Assembly: GCA_037355855.1 (NCBI GenBank)
Contig: CM074768.1
Location: 1,364,001-1,428,000 of the forward strand
DNA from: Pseudo-nitzschia pungens
Taxonomy: Eukaryota > Bacillariophyta > Bacillariophyceae > Bacillariales > Bacillariaceae
Direction of reading: 5' to 3'
Length of the DNA stretch: 64,000 nt
Shown: positions 32,447 to 42,565 of the stretch, one piece after another
Layout: each line of letters starts with the position of its first letter
How positions within the stretch are numbered: the stretch's first letter is position 1
The notes under the pieces: generated by a model
Told to the model about the DNA's origin: nothing
The model's database searches: none
What the model saw: the letters and a program-made list of their open reading frames with translations, nothing else
Made by a program: the position numbers and the translations under genes

Positions 32447-35400
32447 ATGGTTGATACCATCCACACTGGACCCCGCATAATCAATCGGTTTGCGGACGTC
32501 TGTGTGGAGGTATTGGACCACAAGGGAAAGGGAAGGATGCTCCGGGGCCTATTAGACTCTGGGTGCTCCAAATCCATCATACTACAACAGTTTGTCAACC
32601 GAAGTCAACTAACGAACCGAGACCAAAGATCTGTCACCTACAATACCTACGGGGGCAAGTTCAGAACCAAGTCTGCGGCTTCAGTGGGACTAAGGTTGAT
32701 AGAATTTTCAAACTCCAAGACCATCAAATGGACCTTCCAAGTGGATGAATATCACCACCATGAGGAAGTGCCCTATGACATGATCATCGGATCGGACCTA
32801 ATGGCACAACTGGGACTGGATATAAAATACAGTTCCCGGACAATTGAATGGCAGGGTGACCCCATCCCCATGAAGGGAATGGGGGAGCTCGCTGACCCGG
32901 ACAAATGCGAGGCAGTATTCTTTGCCAACACACAGAGTCCAATCCTCCAGCAGGAGGAAGAAAGGCAAGCCAAAATTCTGGATGCAGACTACTCCAAAGT
33001 CGATATAGACGCTATGGTCAATGACCTGGAGATCACGGACGCGTCCAAGACCGCCTTGAAGAAAACACTAAAGAAATTCCCAACACTCTTTGGAGGCGGA
33101 TTGGGTCTTCTCAAAAACATAGAACCGGTGTCCATTGAGCTCCAACCAGGGGTCAAACCGGTCCGGCAGAGGTACTATTCTGTACCCCATGCCTTTGAAC
33201 AAGCCCTCCGGAAGGAAATCAACAGGCTCTGTGACATTGGAGTCCTGGAAAAACTCCCCCACGATGATGACTCTCCATGGGCATCTCCTACTTTTTGCCA
33301 ACCCAAAAAGACAGGGGACATTCGCGTTCTAACGGACTTCCGGAAGATGAATGCCGCCATTCAGAGGAAACCGTTTCCACTACCAAGGATAGGGGAAACA
33401 ATCCAAAGACTCCAAAAGTTCAAATCAGCTACGGCGCTAGACTTATCCCAAGGCTACTATACAATTCCCATCTGCAAGGAAAGCCAAAAGATTTGCTCTA
33501 CCATTCTCCCATGGGGAAAGTATGCCTACAAAAGACTGGCAATGGGTATCGCATGTGCGCCCGACATCTTCCAATCAGTCATGATGAACCTCCTAGGGGA
33601 TCTGGACTATGTCTTGGTCTATATTGATGATATCCTAATCATCCAGAGGGAAGGCGAATCCGAACAGGATCATCTCCACAAAATAGATACAGTCCTACAA
33701 CGACTGGATGACGCCGGCTTTCGCGCCAACCTCAGAAAATCCTTCTTCATGCAGAAAGAAGTGGAATATCTGGGATTTCTGCTAACAACAGAGGGCATCC
33801 AACCCCAGCCAAAGAAGCTGGAGGCGATGAAGCGTCTGGAAGCCCCCAAGAACACCAAGCAACTCAAGATGTTTCTTGGAATGGTAAATTTCTACCGGGA
33901 CATGTGGAAGCGCCGCTCCCACATCCTAGCCCCTCTGAACAAGCTAGCAGGGAAAAAGGGCAAAATGAACTGGTACTGGGGTCCAGCAGAGCAGAAAGCT
34001 TTCATGGAGGCGAAGAGAATGCTCGCAGATGAAGCGAGACTCGCATTCCCGGACTTTACAAAACCATTTCATCTCTACTCAGACGCCAGCGATAGGCAAC
34101 TGGGAGCCACCGTGTGCCAAGATGGCAAGCCCCTTGGTTTCTATACGAGGAAACTGAATTCAGCACAGCTCAATTACACTGTAGGAGAGAAGGAACTCCT
34201 CGGAATAGTGGAAGGGCTAAAGGCGTTCGAAGGAATCCTACGAGGACAAGATGTGATTATTCACACAGACCACCTTAACCTGCTCTATCAGCAGATGCCC
34301 ACCCAGAGGATGGTACGATGGAGACTTCTTATGGAGGAGTTCCACCCGGTAGTCAAGCATGTGGCTGGCAAAGACAACGATGCAGCAGACGCGCTGTCTC
34401 GCCTGGACATTACGGATGATCCGGCAGACACAGTGGAATGGCTACCACCAAATAAGCCCCTCACCTACGCGGATGAGGAAGAGCACCTCCGGCAACTCCT
34501 ATTCCCGCTTGGAGAAGCGCCGGAAGAATTCCAGGGCAATAGTGCATTCCCACTTGCTCCGGACATGATTCAGTTCTACCAGCAAAAGGACACAGAAATC
34601 ATGAGTGCTCTGGAAAAAGACAATCGACTGACCACCAAAATGGTGGAAGGTTACAGTCTAATCCACAAGGAAGGGAAGATTCTGATCCCAGAAAAACTCA
34701 AGGATAGAGTTATGGAATGGTACCACAGCATGCTGGTCCATCCCGGAGAAAAGAGAATGGAACAGAGCATACGCTCAGTGTTCACCTGGAGAGGCCTGAG
34801 GAAGGACGTCCAGGACCTATGTAAACACTGCCACACATGCCAGATGTTCAAAAAGAGTGGCCGGAAGAAGTATGGACTACTACCGGAAAAAGCAGCTGAG
34901 GTTACCAAATGGCAGAGAGTCAACGTGGACCTCTGGGGACCTGCAACTGTCCACAATAAAAATGGTAAAGACTACCACATCCATGTCCTCACCATGGTGG
35001 ACCCAGTGACCGGATGGTTTGAACTGGCTCACCTGAAGGACTCCCCAAACGCAGCAGAAACTCAACGTTTGTTAGACAGCACCTGGCTAGCAAGGTATCC
35101 GCGCCCAAAGGAAATTGGCTTTGATGGCGGGAGTGAGTTCAAAGCAGAGTTCCAAGAGCTCTGTGACAACATGGGGATGAAAAGGAAACCGAGTGGCGCT
35201 TGGAACCCACAATCCAACTCAGTGCTGGAAAGAATCCATCAGGTTCTGAAGGACTGCCTACTGTCCTTTAACTTGGAACAAAGGGATCTCCACGAGAAGG
35301 ATCCTTTTGAGGAATTCACCACCAAAGCGGCGTATGCCATCAGAAGCGCCATCCACACAACATTGGGATATTCCCCAGCACAACTGGTGTTCGGAAGGGA

Positions 35401-35716
35401 TATGTTCATGCCAGTGAATTTCCCAGTGGATTGGGAAGCAATCCAAGCAAGGAAACAAAAGAGTATCCACAAGAGTAATATCAGGGAGAATCAGAAGAGG
35501 ATTCCCCATGTCTACAAGGAAGGAGACTATGTCACCCTGGAGAGGAAGGGCATTATTCCGAAACTATCCTTCCCACGACAAGGACCTTACAAGGTGCTCA
35601 AGGCCCATAACAATGGAACTGTAACTATTGAAACTGCTCCCTTTGTAACCGACCGGGTTAACATCAGAAGGATCCATCCCTATTATTGCAGGGATAGCCC
35701 TAAAATGGAAGAGTAA
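32447..35716 (+). CDS. gypsy-2 Pol polyprotein, copy 2 (complete)
   Basis: 1089 residues after the UGA. Order: aspartic protease (LLDSGCSKS near residue 36), reverse transcriptase (catalytic YIDD at 392-395), RNase H (LYSDAS near 544, HTDHLNLL), integrase zinc finger (HSMLVH...CKHCHTC near 760-797), integrase core with Asp in NVDLWGP, Asp in GFDGGSEF and Glu in NSVLERI, and a C-terminal RQGPYKVLK module like the GPY/F module of gypsy integrases. I count 34 residues between the last Asp and Glu, one fewer than the usual 35. The protease-RT-RH-IN order defines Ty3/gypsy. It is either made as Gag-Pol by UGA readthrough or by reinitiation at the adjacent ATG. Confidence 0.95.
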   Translation: MVDTIHTGPRIINRFADVCVEVLDHKGKGRMLRGLLDSGCSKSIILQQFVNRSQLTNRDQRSVTYNTYGGKFRTKSAASVGLRLIEFSNSKTIKWTFQVDEYHHHEEVPYDMIIGSDLMAQLGLDIKYSSRTIEWQGDPIPMKGMGELADPDKCEAVFFANTQSPILQQEEERQAKILDADYSKVDIDAMVNDLEITDASKTALKKTLKKFPTLFGGGLGLLKNIEPVSIELQPGVKPVRQRYYSVPHAFEQALRKEINRLCDIGVLEKLPHDDDSPWASPTFCQPKKTGDIRVLTDFRKMNAAIQRKPFPLPRIGETIQRLQKFKSATALDLSQGYYTIPICKESQKICSTILPWGKYAYKRLAMGIACAPDIFQSVMMNLLGDLDYVLVYIDDILIIQREGESEQDHLHKIDTVLQRLDDAGFRANLRKSFFMQKEVEYLGFLLTTEGIQPQPKKLEAMKRLEAPKNTKQLKMFLGMVNFYRDMWKRRSHILAPLNKLAGKKGKMNWYWGPAEQKAFMEAKRMLADEARLAFPDFTKPFHLYSDASDRQLGATVCQDGKPLGFYTRKLNSAQLNYTVGEKELLGIVEGLKAFEGILRGQDVIIHTDHLNLLYQQMPTQRMVRWRLLMEEFHPVVKHVAGKDNDAADALSRLDITDDPADTVEWLPPNKPLTYADEEEHLRQLLFPLGEAPEEFQGNSAFPLAPDMIQFYQQKDTEIMSALEKDNRLTTKMVEGYSLIHKEGKILIPEKLKDRVMEWYHSMLVHPGEKRMEQSIRSVFTWRGLRKDVQDLCKHCHTCQMFKKSGRKKYGLLPEKAAEVTKWQRVNVDLWGPATVHNKNGKDYHIHVLTMVDPVTGWFELAHLKDSPNAAETQRLLDSTWLARYPRPKEIGFDGGSEFKAEFQELCDNMGMKRKPSGAWNPQSNSVLERIHQVLKDCLLSFNLEQRDLHEKDPFEEFTTKAAYAIRSAIHTTLGYSPAQLVFGRDMFMPVNFPVDWEAIQARKQKSIHKSNIRENQKRIPHVYKEGDYVTLERKGIIPKLSFPRQGPYKVLKAHNNGTVTIETAPFVTDRVNIRRIHPYYCRDSPKMEE

Positions 35717-35744
35717 CCAAACGCAACAGTACCATGGAGGAGTA
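35717..35744 (+). promoter_or_regulatory. Candidate polypurine tract, gypsy-2 copy 2
   Basis: CCATGGAGGAGTA lies immediately before the 3' LTR here, in copy 1 (36491-36501) and in copy 3 (63270-63280). The GGAGGAG core is the only purine run at this place and would prime plus-strand DNA. Confidence 0.5.
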
Positions 35745-35937
35745 TGCCGTGCACCGGAAGACAGTCACGAGTCCACTCGGGACTGGATTAAGAATAAGGA
35801 TAAAAACAATTAGCGAGTCGACGGAATCGCCGACTGCTCTGGAGAGCTCTTAGAACTGCAACAGATAGACTAACCAATAGAGCTCACAATTTGCATATCA
35901 CTACTATTCTAATCACTAGTAGACCCGGGGTATGGCA
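35745..35937 (+). repeat. 3' LTR, gypsy-2 copy 2
   Basis: 193 bp, apparently identical to 30080-30272. Followed by the GATAA duplication and the resumed pol frame of copy 1. Confidence 0.93.
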
Positions 35938-35942
35938 GATAA

Positions 35943-36483
35943 CATGGGAATGAAAAGAAAGCCCAGTGGCGCCTGGAACCCACAATCCAACTCAGTGCTG
36001 GAAAGAATCCACCAGGTACTGAAGGACTGTCTACTGTCCTTTAACCTGGAACAAAGAGACCTCCACGAGGAGGATCCTTTTGAGGAATTCACTACCAAGG
36101 CAGCATACGCTATTAGAAGTGCCATCCACACCACGCTGGGATACTCTCCGGCACAACTGGTGTTTGGAAGGGACATGTTCATGCCTGTAAACTTCCCATC
36201 GGATTGGGAAGCAATCCAAGCAAGGAAACAAAAGAGTATCCACAAGAGCAACATCAGGGAGAACCGGAAGCGGATTCCCCATGTCTATAAGGAAGGAGAC
36301 TATGTCACCCTGGAGAGGAAGGGCATTATTCCGAAACTATCCTTCCCACGACAAGGACCTTACAAGGTGCTCAAGGCCCATAACAATGGAACTGTAAATA
36401 TTGAAACTGCACCCTTTGTAACCGACCGGGTTAACATCAGGAGAGTACACCCTTATTATTGCAGGGATCCTATTCAGTCGTAA
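35943..36483 (+). pseudogene. gypsy-2 pol, copy 1, 3' part
   Basis: Resumes in the integrase core (MGMKRKPSGAWNPQ, then the catalytic Glu in NSVLERI) and runs through the C-terminal GPY/F-like module to a TAA after CRDPIQS. With the GATAA duplication and nested element disregarded, the frame is continuous with 27354-30079. Confidence 0.92.
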
Positions 36484-36501
36484 CAGTACCATGGAGGAGT
36501 A

Positions 36502-36690
36502 TGCCGTGCACCAAAATACAGTCACGAGCGCACACGGGACTGGATTAAGGATAAGGATAAAAACAATCGGCGAGTCGACAGAATCGCTGATTCGGAGGGC
36601 TCTTAGAACTGTAGCAAATAGACTAATCAATAGAGCTCACAATTTGCATATCACTACTATTCTAATCACTAGTAGACCCGGGGTATGGCA
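36502..36690 (+). repeat. 3' LTR, gypsy-2 copy 1
   Basis: 189 bp, apparently identical to 24958-25146. Followed by CCACT and the right end of the gypsy-1 solo LTR. Confidence 0.93.
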
Positions 36691-36729
36691 CCACTCCATC
36701 TAATTTCTACCCTAGAGTGTTACAGCCTG

Positions 36730-37360
36730 AATTCTGGTGGAATCACAATTGAGATGATGGATTAGTAGTATGATTGTGGTTCATCTGTTTCAAATCACAC
36801 ATAGTCTGACTAGGTGTATGATGAAGACGAAATTAGTTTTGCTGATGATTTATCAAACAAATCAGATATTGAAGCCAATGGGATTGTTCTTGACTAACTT
36901 GAAGATGCTGTATCTATTAGTCCTTCAAAAGAGCTCCAGCAGGAACAAGAATCTATATAGATAATGCCAGATAATGTCTTGAAGAATAGAAAAGAAGTAT
37001 TGTTCACCAACAAATAATTGCAATTTTGTCAGTGGACAATGCCACGTCTAAGGATATTCACCTTCTTATGTTGTTTTGTTACATTGTTTGGTGGTGCTTT
37101 ACCATGGTGCTATGGGGGATGTTGCACAGGTTGTAGGGTCCCAGAGCAGGGATCTGTGCTGGAGCTACATACCCTGGCTCCTCTTAGCAGTATACAGAAC
37201 AGCACAGTAGACAAGAACATCTGGCACTCCTGTATCACTACTAGTACTGGTAGTAGTAGGATGAATAGAAGGTACTGTCAATTAAATAAACAAGAAACAA
37301 GAGCTATATTTTCAGGTGAATCTTGTAATTTTCAGAAGAAGGATGGAAGCATGGTTTAGA
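36730..37360 (+). pseudogene. Possible decayed coding sequence, unrecognised
   Basis: One plus-strand frame reads as acidic, protein-like sequence (YDEDEISFADDLSNKSDIEAN) with several stops, and a following frame reads NATSKDIHLLMLFCYIVWWCF. This looks like an old, broken gene, perhaps of a transposon, but no family could be named. A stretch near 37140 (GGGATCTGTGCTGGAGCTACATACC) has a diverged match near 51240. Confidence 0.3.
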
Positions 37361-40300
37361 CATCAAAGGAATGCAGAACATGTGGAGTCAGTTTGCATAT
37401 GTCACTGGCCTTGGTTCAATCACAAAGTTAATCTCAATGAGTTGACTACGTGCGCACGTACGTACGAGTAAGGTACAATTACCTGCAATTACTTGTTCCG
37501 TAATACCAGTAATCTATTAAATTTATTAGACGTATTGCGATACTTCGTGCTTTATTGCTTCTTTACAGTGGCCATCAGGCTCTTCATTTATTTTTTGCAA
37601 AAGGTCGTAAAAGTACCCGTACCGGTATGGCCTATCGATGTTGACAAAACAAGAGTAATAGCTCGGTCTTAAATATTACTTGTGTCCACTACTAACTTCC
37701 CGTATGGGTGAGGTTACCCAATGGCCTTGAAAAAGAAAGAACTTCGAGCCTTTCGCATACGGATAAAAACAAAAAACATAGATGACGAAAGCATCGGCAG
37801 GCCCTTGAAAGAAAAAGAAGAAATGCTGTTCAAGGCCTTGTCCGACAAGCCACAGTGTGGCCTGCCACGGTGCGTTACAATAATTTCTGACGCTTATCCA
37901 ATATTCTGATATTGTCATCCCTTCTACGATAGGAACGAAAAGAGCTGTAACTTCTTGCGGCGAAAGGCGTCATAATTCGGTTTTGTGTGCAGCGCTTTTG
38001 CGATTGACCATTCGCCGGGTGTGGCCACAAACTTCCGCTCTCGGGCCTCTCCGAAGAAAAATCATACGGTAGTACAAACCAGGCCCTTCCTAGAATCACT
38101 AGTTTCATGGCCTCGTCGCAAAATATTCAAAATCTTGCTGAGTCTTCTCCTTTTGGACCCAGTCTATCATGTCATAAAATCGAAACTTCTTGGTCGAAAG
38201 CATAGACCACAAGATGAACTCGAAATTGCAGTTATGATTTTCGGTAACGTTGGTACAATACAACAAGCAACTCGAAAATGTTGTCTACAATGTGCATGTG
38301 TTTGTGATTGATCTCTGTGATACGACCATGGGTCCTTCGAATACCGTTCTGTGTGCAATGGTTGTGTCTCAAATCTCAAATTGAATGCAATGCGTAACAA
38401 ACAACGAAGAAGGGTATTCAAGGATCCATGGCCGTACCACTCTGTCGGCACAACGTTTGCATGTGAAAATATTGGATGTAACGATGGGAGGGAACATTTT
38501 TTTCTGTCGACTGGTTGTCGGGAATGAATTGAAAGCAATCGAGTTTTGTCTGATGATTTCGAACCCGTATATTGTTCTCTTGGACTGTGTTTCACTTGTT
38601 CTCTAACGACTGACTTCCCGTTGTACACTATTTTGATGAATCGCTACTACTAGGCGTAGGAGTCTTGTAGAATCAATGATGGAGACTGCATGAGTCAGAG
38701 CTGTGAATCAGACAAGTTCCCAGGAACGACCAACACCTTCAGATACCTTCATTTTTTTAACCACTCGAAACGAAAAGAGACGATTTTCCAAAATTGGCAA
38801 ATTCTACGATGCTAGTTCCTTGTATTACTACTGTACAACAATGATGATTTCAAACGGCAACACGGAAGAAATCACATGAGGGTGTAAAAGTGAATTCATT
38901 CGAAGAGAGAGGATGGAAGACCAAAACTGGGACGGCAACAAGTATTCAAAGAAATAAACGCATAAAAGTTGGTATTCTGAAAAACACACGATCTATAAAT
39001 AGCCACACATCCCTTAATTTTGAGTTGCCGGATATAGGACACATTGCCTGTCACTCCGATATACTGCTCTGTGCAATGCAAACGAAGAAGAGCCAAAATA
39101 AACAAATATAACGATTGTAGAGAAACTACCCTGCGAAAAGCATGTCGGCATTGGTTTTTTCGTAGTGGATGTTGCTGTGTGTGAGTCGGCATGTGTGTGT
39201 GCATGTGTGGGTGTTGGGCTGTTGTTCGTTTCTCGCAGCAATCTGTTACCGTATGCGATCATTGAGCCAGAGTGTTCTGGGATGAGAAGACCTACCGTAT
39301 ACATTCTAGCTGCAATGCCGTTTCGACGATGCATGCCTCTACCGCAACAAAATCTCAGGCCGTCAGTTTTTTGTTGTTTGCTGACAAATGGTATATGCGT
39401 CCAGTTTTAGTGCGTCCATACCAATTCATAGTGGTATCGGTTTCACGAAAAAGAGTGTTCGTGGTATTTTCGTGCTGGTCGTGACATACAGTGCTGTGAT
39501 TTCCACCGACCGTAGCATGCCGCTTCTCCTTTTTCTGACGGCGACCACCCCGTCACGATCAATGTTCAGTTATTCCATCGCTCTGAAACATTTTTTCGCA
39601 CAGCATTTTGCACCGCAATCAAAGGATTTCATCACACATGACATGCAGAACGCAGGCTGCTCGGAATAATTTTTTTTAAAAATAATACTGTAATCAATTG
39701 ATTCCTCCGCACGACAAGTTTCATTCTTCGTAGGATTTTCTTTTGACAAAATAATATGATAAGAGATGGGTTTCCCTTGGAACTTGGTGACAAAAAGTTG
39801 GAACGACTCTCCATATTAGTAAGTTGTAGTGAGGTTTTTACTTCAGAAGGCCTTAACTTCGTAAGATACTTAAAAAATACTTGTACCGGTAAGGTTACTA
39901 ATCTTACCGTATCGTCATCGTCTCTCAGAATCTTGGGTCCCATTTCCCATCACACATCACGGAACATGGTGCCCAGTACATATTGTGACGTCTACGTACT
40001 AGAACGTAGAACTGATACTTGCACTTGTACCACGTCAGAGTACCAGTACTTATTTTACTACTTCTATTTAGTACATAGTACAAGTAAGATTAAGGCTTAC
40101 TTCATCGCAGGAGTAATTACGAGATACGGCTAATTACAGTAAGAACGTAAAAGCCTTACAACATAGTATTGGAGTGATACCGGTAATTATTCGTATTCGT
40201 ACCGGTAAGGTTACTGTATCTAAGTTACATGGTAACCTTAGCCTTACTCATATTATTATCTTGAAACAATCTAGCATACGGTAATTACCGTGATGGTAAC

Positions 40301-40560
40301 TACACAGAATGCAACTAAAAAGAATGAGTACCAGAAAACATGTAGAATTTCTACGTGGGCTCATTCGGCCCGCAAAACTCATTTGGTTACAAAAAAGAAT
40401 GAGTACCAGGGAAACACGTACAATCCTACATGGCAGTGTGAGCAATGCTCAAGACCGGTAGAACGCATCACAAAAATATTTGCAAGTCGAAAACTAAAAA
40501 CACCGTGTAAAATCACGTGATAAAATTTGACATCAATTTTTTCTTTAGATGTTATCTGAT
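37361..40560. other. Intergenic, no supported gene
   Basis: Open frames here are under 155 codons, overlap on both strands and show no recognisable motif. A GT-rich stretch lies at 39165-39215. TACCGGTA / GGTAAGGTTAC words recur at 39885-39915 and 40180-40230. A host gene with many small exons cannot be excluded by eye. Confidence 0.45.
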
Positions 40561-40689
40561 TTTACTTGACATCTCTTTGGCCATTCTGAAGGAGAGCAGA
40601 TCCGCAGACCAACAAGGGTAACAACAATAAACTTGAACTTTGAAAACATGCCTTAGCAGCAACAACAGGGGTACTTTGCCTAGCCAACA

Positions 40690-41380
40690 AAACAAACAGC
40701 AATACTAGTACTAGTACTAGTAGTGAAACAGGGGGGTGTTGGTGCAGCAAGGCTGCCAGGATAATACTACTGGTACTACCTAGAGTACTGTCCTGATAGG
40801 CACCAGCATGTATTCCAGATGTGATTGTTTGTTTGATATACCAGAGCTCACACTTGTTTAGATGTTCTCATGGAACTAGTAGTATTGTACAAATACATGA
40901 AATGATGCTAGTAATACTACTACTAGTAGTAGTAGTAGTAGTACTAAGATGCATACCACCATTGGTATCACCATGCCCATGCTGGAAGTGCTATGCTACA
41001 AGGGAACAAGATGCTGTCACAAATACAGAGCTGAGCTGAGCTGAGCTAACTCCTTTAAATTAAGCACTAAATCATGCCCCCACTATTGACTAATACTATT
41101 GTACCTCTAGGGGAGTGTCTTGTAGTATCTGAGCATGTACAATAGCGCTTGAACAGTATCCCCCTGTAGACTCACTGTTTGCCAGCAGTCCGTGGGCTGC
41201 TGTTATTGCTGTTTCTGCTGTCTTATTCATATCTATTGCTGATTATCAAATATCAAGGCAGTACTACTACTACTACCACTACTACTACTACTACCACTAC
41301 TAGTAGTATCACTACTACTACCACTACCACTACTACTACTAATAGTAGTACAACTACTAATAGTAGCAGTAAGTCTTAGT
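40690..41380. repeat. CTA/ACT trinucleotide microsatellites
   Basis: Blocks of (CTAGTA), (TAG) and (ACT) repeats occur at 40704-40725, 40915-40945 and 41260-41370. The last is the longest, about 100 bp with CCACTACTA interruptions. Open frames across them are repeat translations. Confidence 0.85.
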
Positions 41381-41477
41381 CTTGGCATGGTGTTTTGGTT
41401 TTTTTTTGGTGAAATAGTGAGCAAACAGTGGATTACAGGGGATTTTGTGAAGCTACCGTACAGAAATTTCGATAGAC

Positions 41478-41545
41478 ATGAGTCCTGTCTTTAAAAAATA
41501 ATGAGTCCTGTCTTTAAAATAATTAGTCCCGTCTTTAAAATAATG
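41478..41545. repeat. Three copies of GAGTCCTGTCTTTAAAATAAT
   Basis: Three nearly identical units of 22-24 bp, with a change to GTCCC in the last. Confidence 0.85.
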
Positions 41546-41754
41546 CAACGAAGGTTGCGCACCTCAGTGTTAATATACGGAGAAAAAAACTACTGTTCCG
41601 GCAATCTTAAGGGGGTCTAAGACGCAACCGATACTGTACTCTAAGGCATTAAAAATGGGTCCCATACGTTAAAAAATGAGGCGAACGTACCTATGTATAC
41701 GTACTATGTAGTAGGAGTTGCACGGGCGCGAAGCGCGCGCAACTACGGTTGCAT

Positions 41755-42065
41755 TTGACGGATACCGTAAGTTTACACTACGGTACCAGTAACCTTACAT
41801 AATAGAAGTAAGGCTTACTTCGTACGAAGTAAGGTTACTTCCACGAAGTATGAATGAAACATACGAAGTACAAGTATCGTAAGGTTTACCGTAGTACCAG
41901 TAATTTATTTTTTCGTACACTATAACCTTAAGGTTAAGGTTACCGTAACCTTACTCATACCGTAACTTACCTGGTAACTTACTTTACTCTACCGGTACAC
42001 ACTATCGCATACAGTAATTACTTCGTACAAGGTAAGTTACAGGTATTTTACGTAATGCAACCCTA
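41755..42065. other. Dense cluster of TACCGGTA / AAGGTTAC words upstream of the plastid gene
   Basis: About 300 bp composed largely of CGTAAG, GGTTACC, TACGGTA, GTAAGTTAC and CGAAGTA words in both orientations, so locally quasi-palindromic and restricted in vocabulary. It lies 500 bp upstream of the ATG at 42566. Similar but smaller patches occur near 9240, 20787, 39885 and 40195. Confidence 0.6.
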
Positions 42066-42565
42066 TTTGTTCTTCTACGTAGCACGTTGCGTTGTACCTG
42101 GTACTTCGTCAGGGCCTAAGAGCCAAAAGCTTTGCTCGCATACTCATGACTGCTTTGATCGGTGAGTCTTGTTTTCACCACGTAAGTTTTGACGTCACTC
42201 ATTCTCAAAAAACAAAGGAAATGCATTTCGCGACATGCAGCTGGCAATGGTGCCGAGCATCATCGCAGCTGCTTGCTCATCAAAACCTTGAGCTCTTTTT
42301 CTCCTAAGCGTCGAATGATTCAACCGATAATTCCGTTCGCTCTTCGAAGACGAGATCACAGACGAACGAAATACTTCGTACTTCGCAATAACGAAAGTAA
42401 AAACCGTGTCATGAAATTCTCGTCTTGACAGCACCAAACGCTTGACGCCTTCATTTCTAATTTTCCGTTGAGACTGAGCGGCTGCTTTGCCCTTCTTCGA
42501 TACACCGATAACATCGACTAGCTCAACAAACATCAAACATCAAAGATCGTCGTTGGAGAGTTGGA

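Larger units (their letters stand above)
30080..35937 (+). mobile_element. gypsy-2 LTR retrotransposon, copy 2 (nested, complete)
   Basis: Flanked by GATAA at 30075-30079 and 35938-35942. Two 193-bp LTRs appear identical. Complete gag (31013-32446) and pol (32447-35716) are present. This is the only apparently autonomous element in the window. It inserted in the integrase region of another copy of its own family. Confidence 0.95.
24958..36690 (+). mobile_element. gypsy-2 LTR retrotransposon, copy 1 (outer, host of a nested copy)
   Basis: Flanked by CCACT at 24953-24957 and 36691-36695. Two 189-bp LTRs look identical base for base. Interior: 0.77-kb leader, gag, in-frame UGA, pol; pol is interrupted at 30079/35943 by gypsy-2 copy 2. 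Without the nested insertion the element would have complete gag and pol frames. Identical LTRs imply recent insertion. Confidence 0.93.
24647..36724 (+). mobile_element. Solo LTR of gypsy-1, split by a nested gypsy-2 insertion
   Basis: The left part 24647-24957 starts TGTAACATGCTGGCG; the right part 36691-36724 ends CCTAGAGTGTTACA. Together they make one LTR of about 340 bp. It is flanked by GCCTG on both sides (24642-24646 and 36725-36729), a 5-bp target-site duplication. The gypsy-1 interior is absent, so it is a solo LTR formed before the gypsy-2 element entered it. Confidence 0.88.

Noticed and set aside
37018..37359. 113-codon frame as a gene
   Set aside because: No domain, flanked by stop-rich remnants in other frames; listed only as possible decayed coding sequence.
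41179..41379. 66-codon Thr/Ser-rich frame
   Set aside because: It is a translation of the ACT microsatellite.
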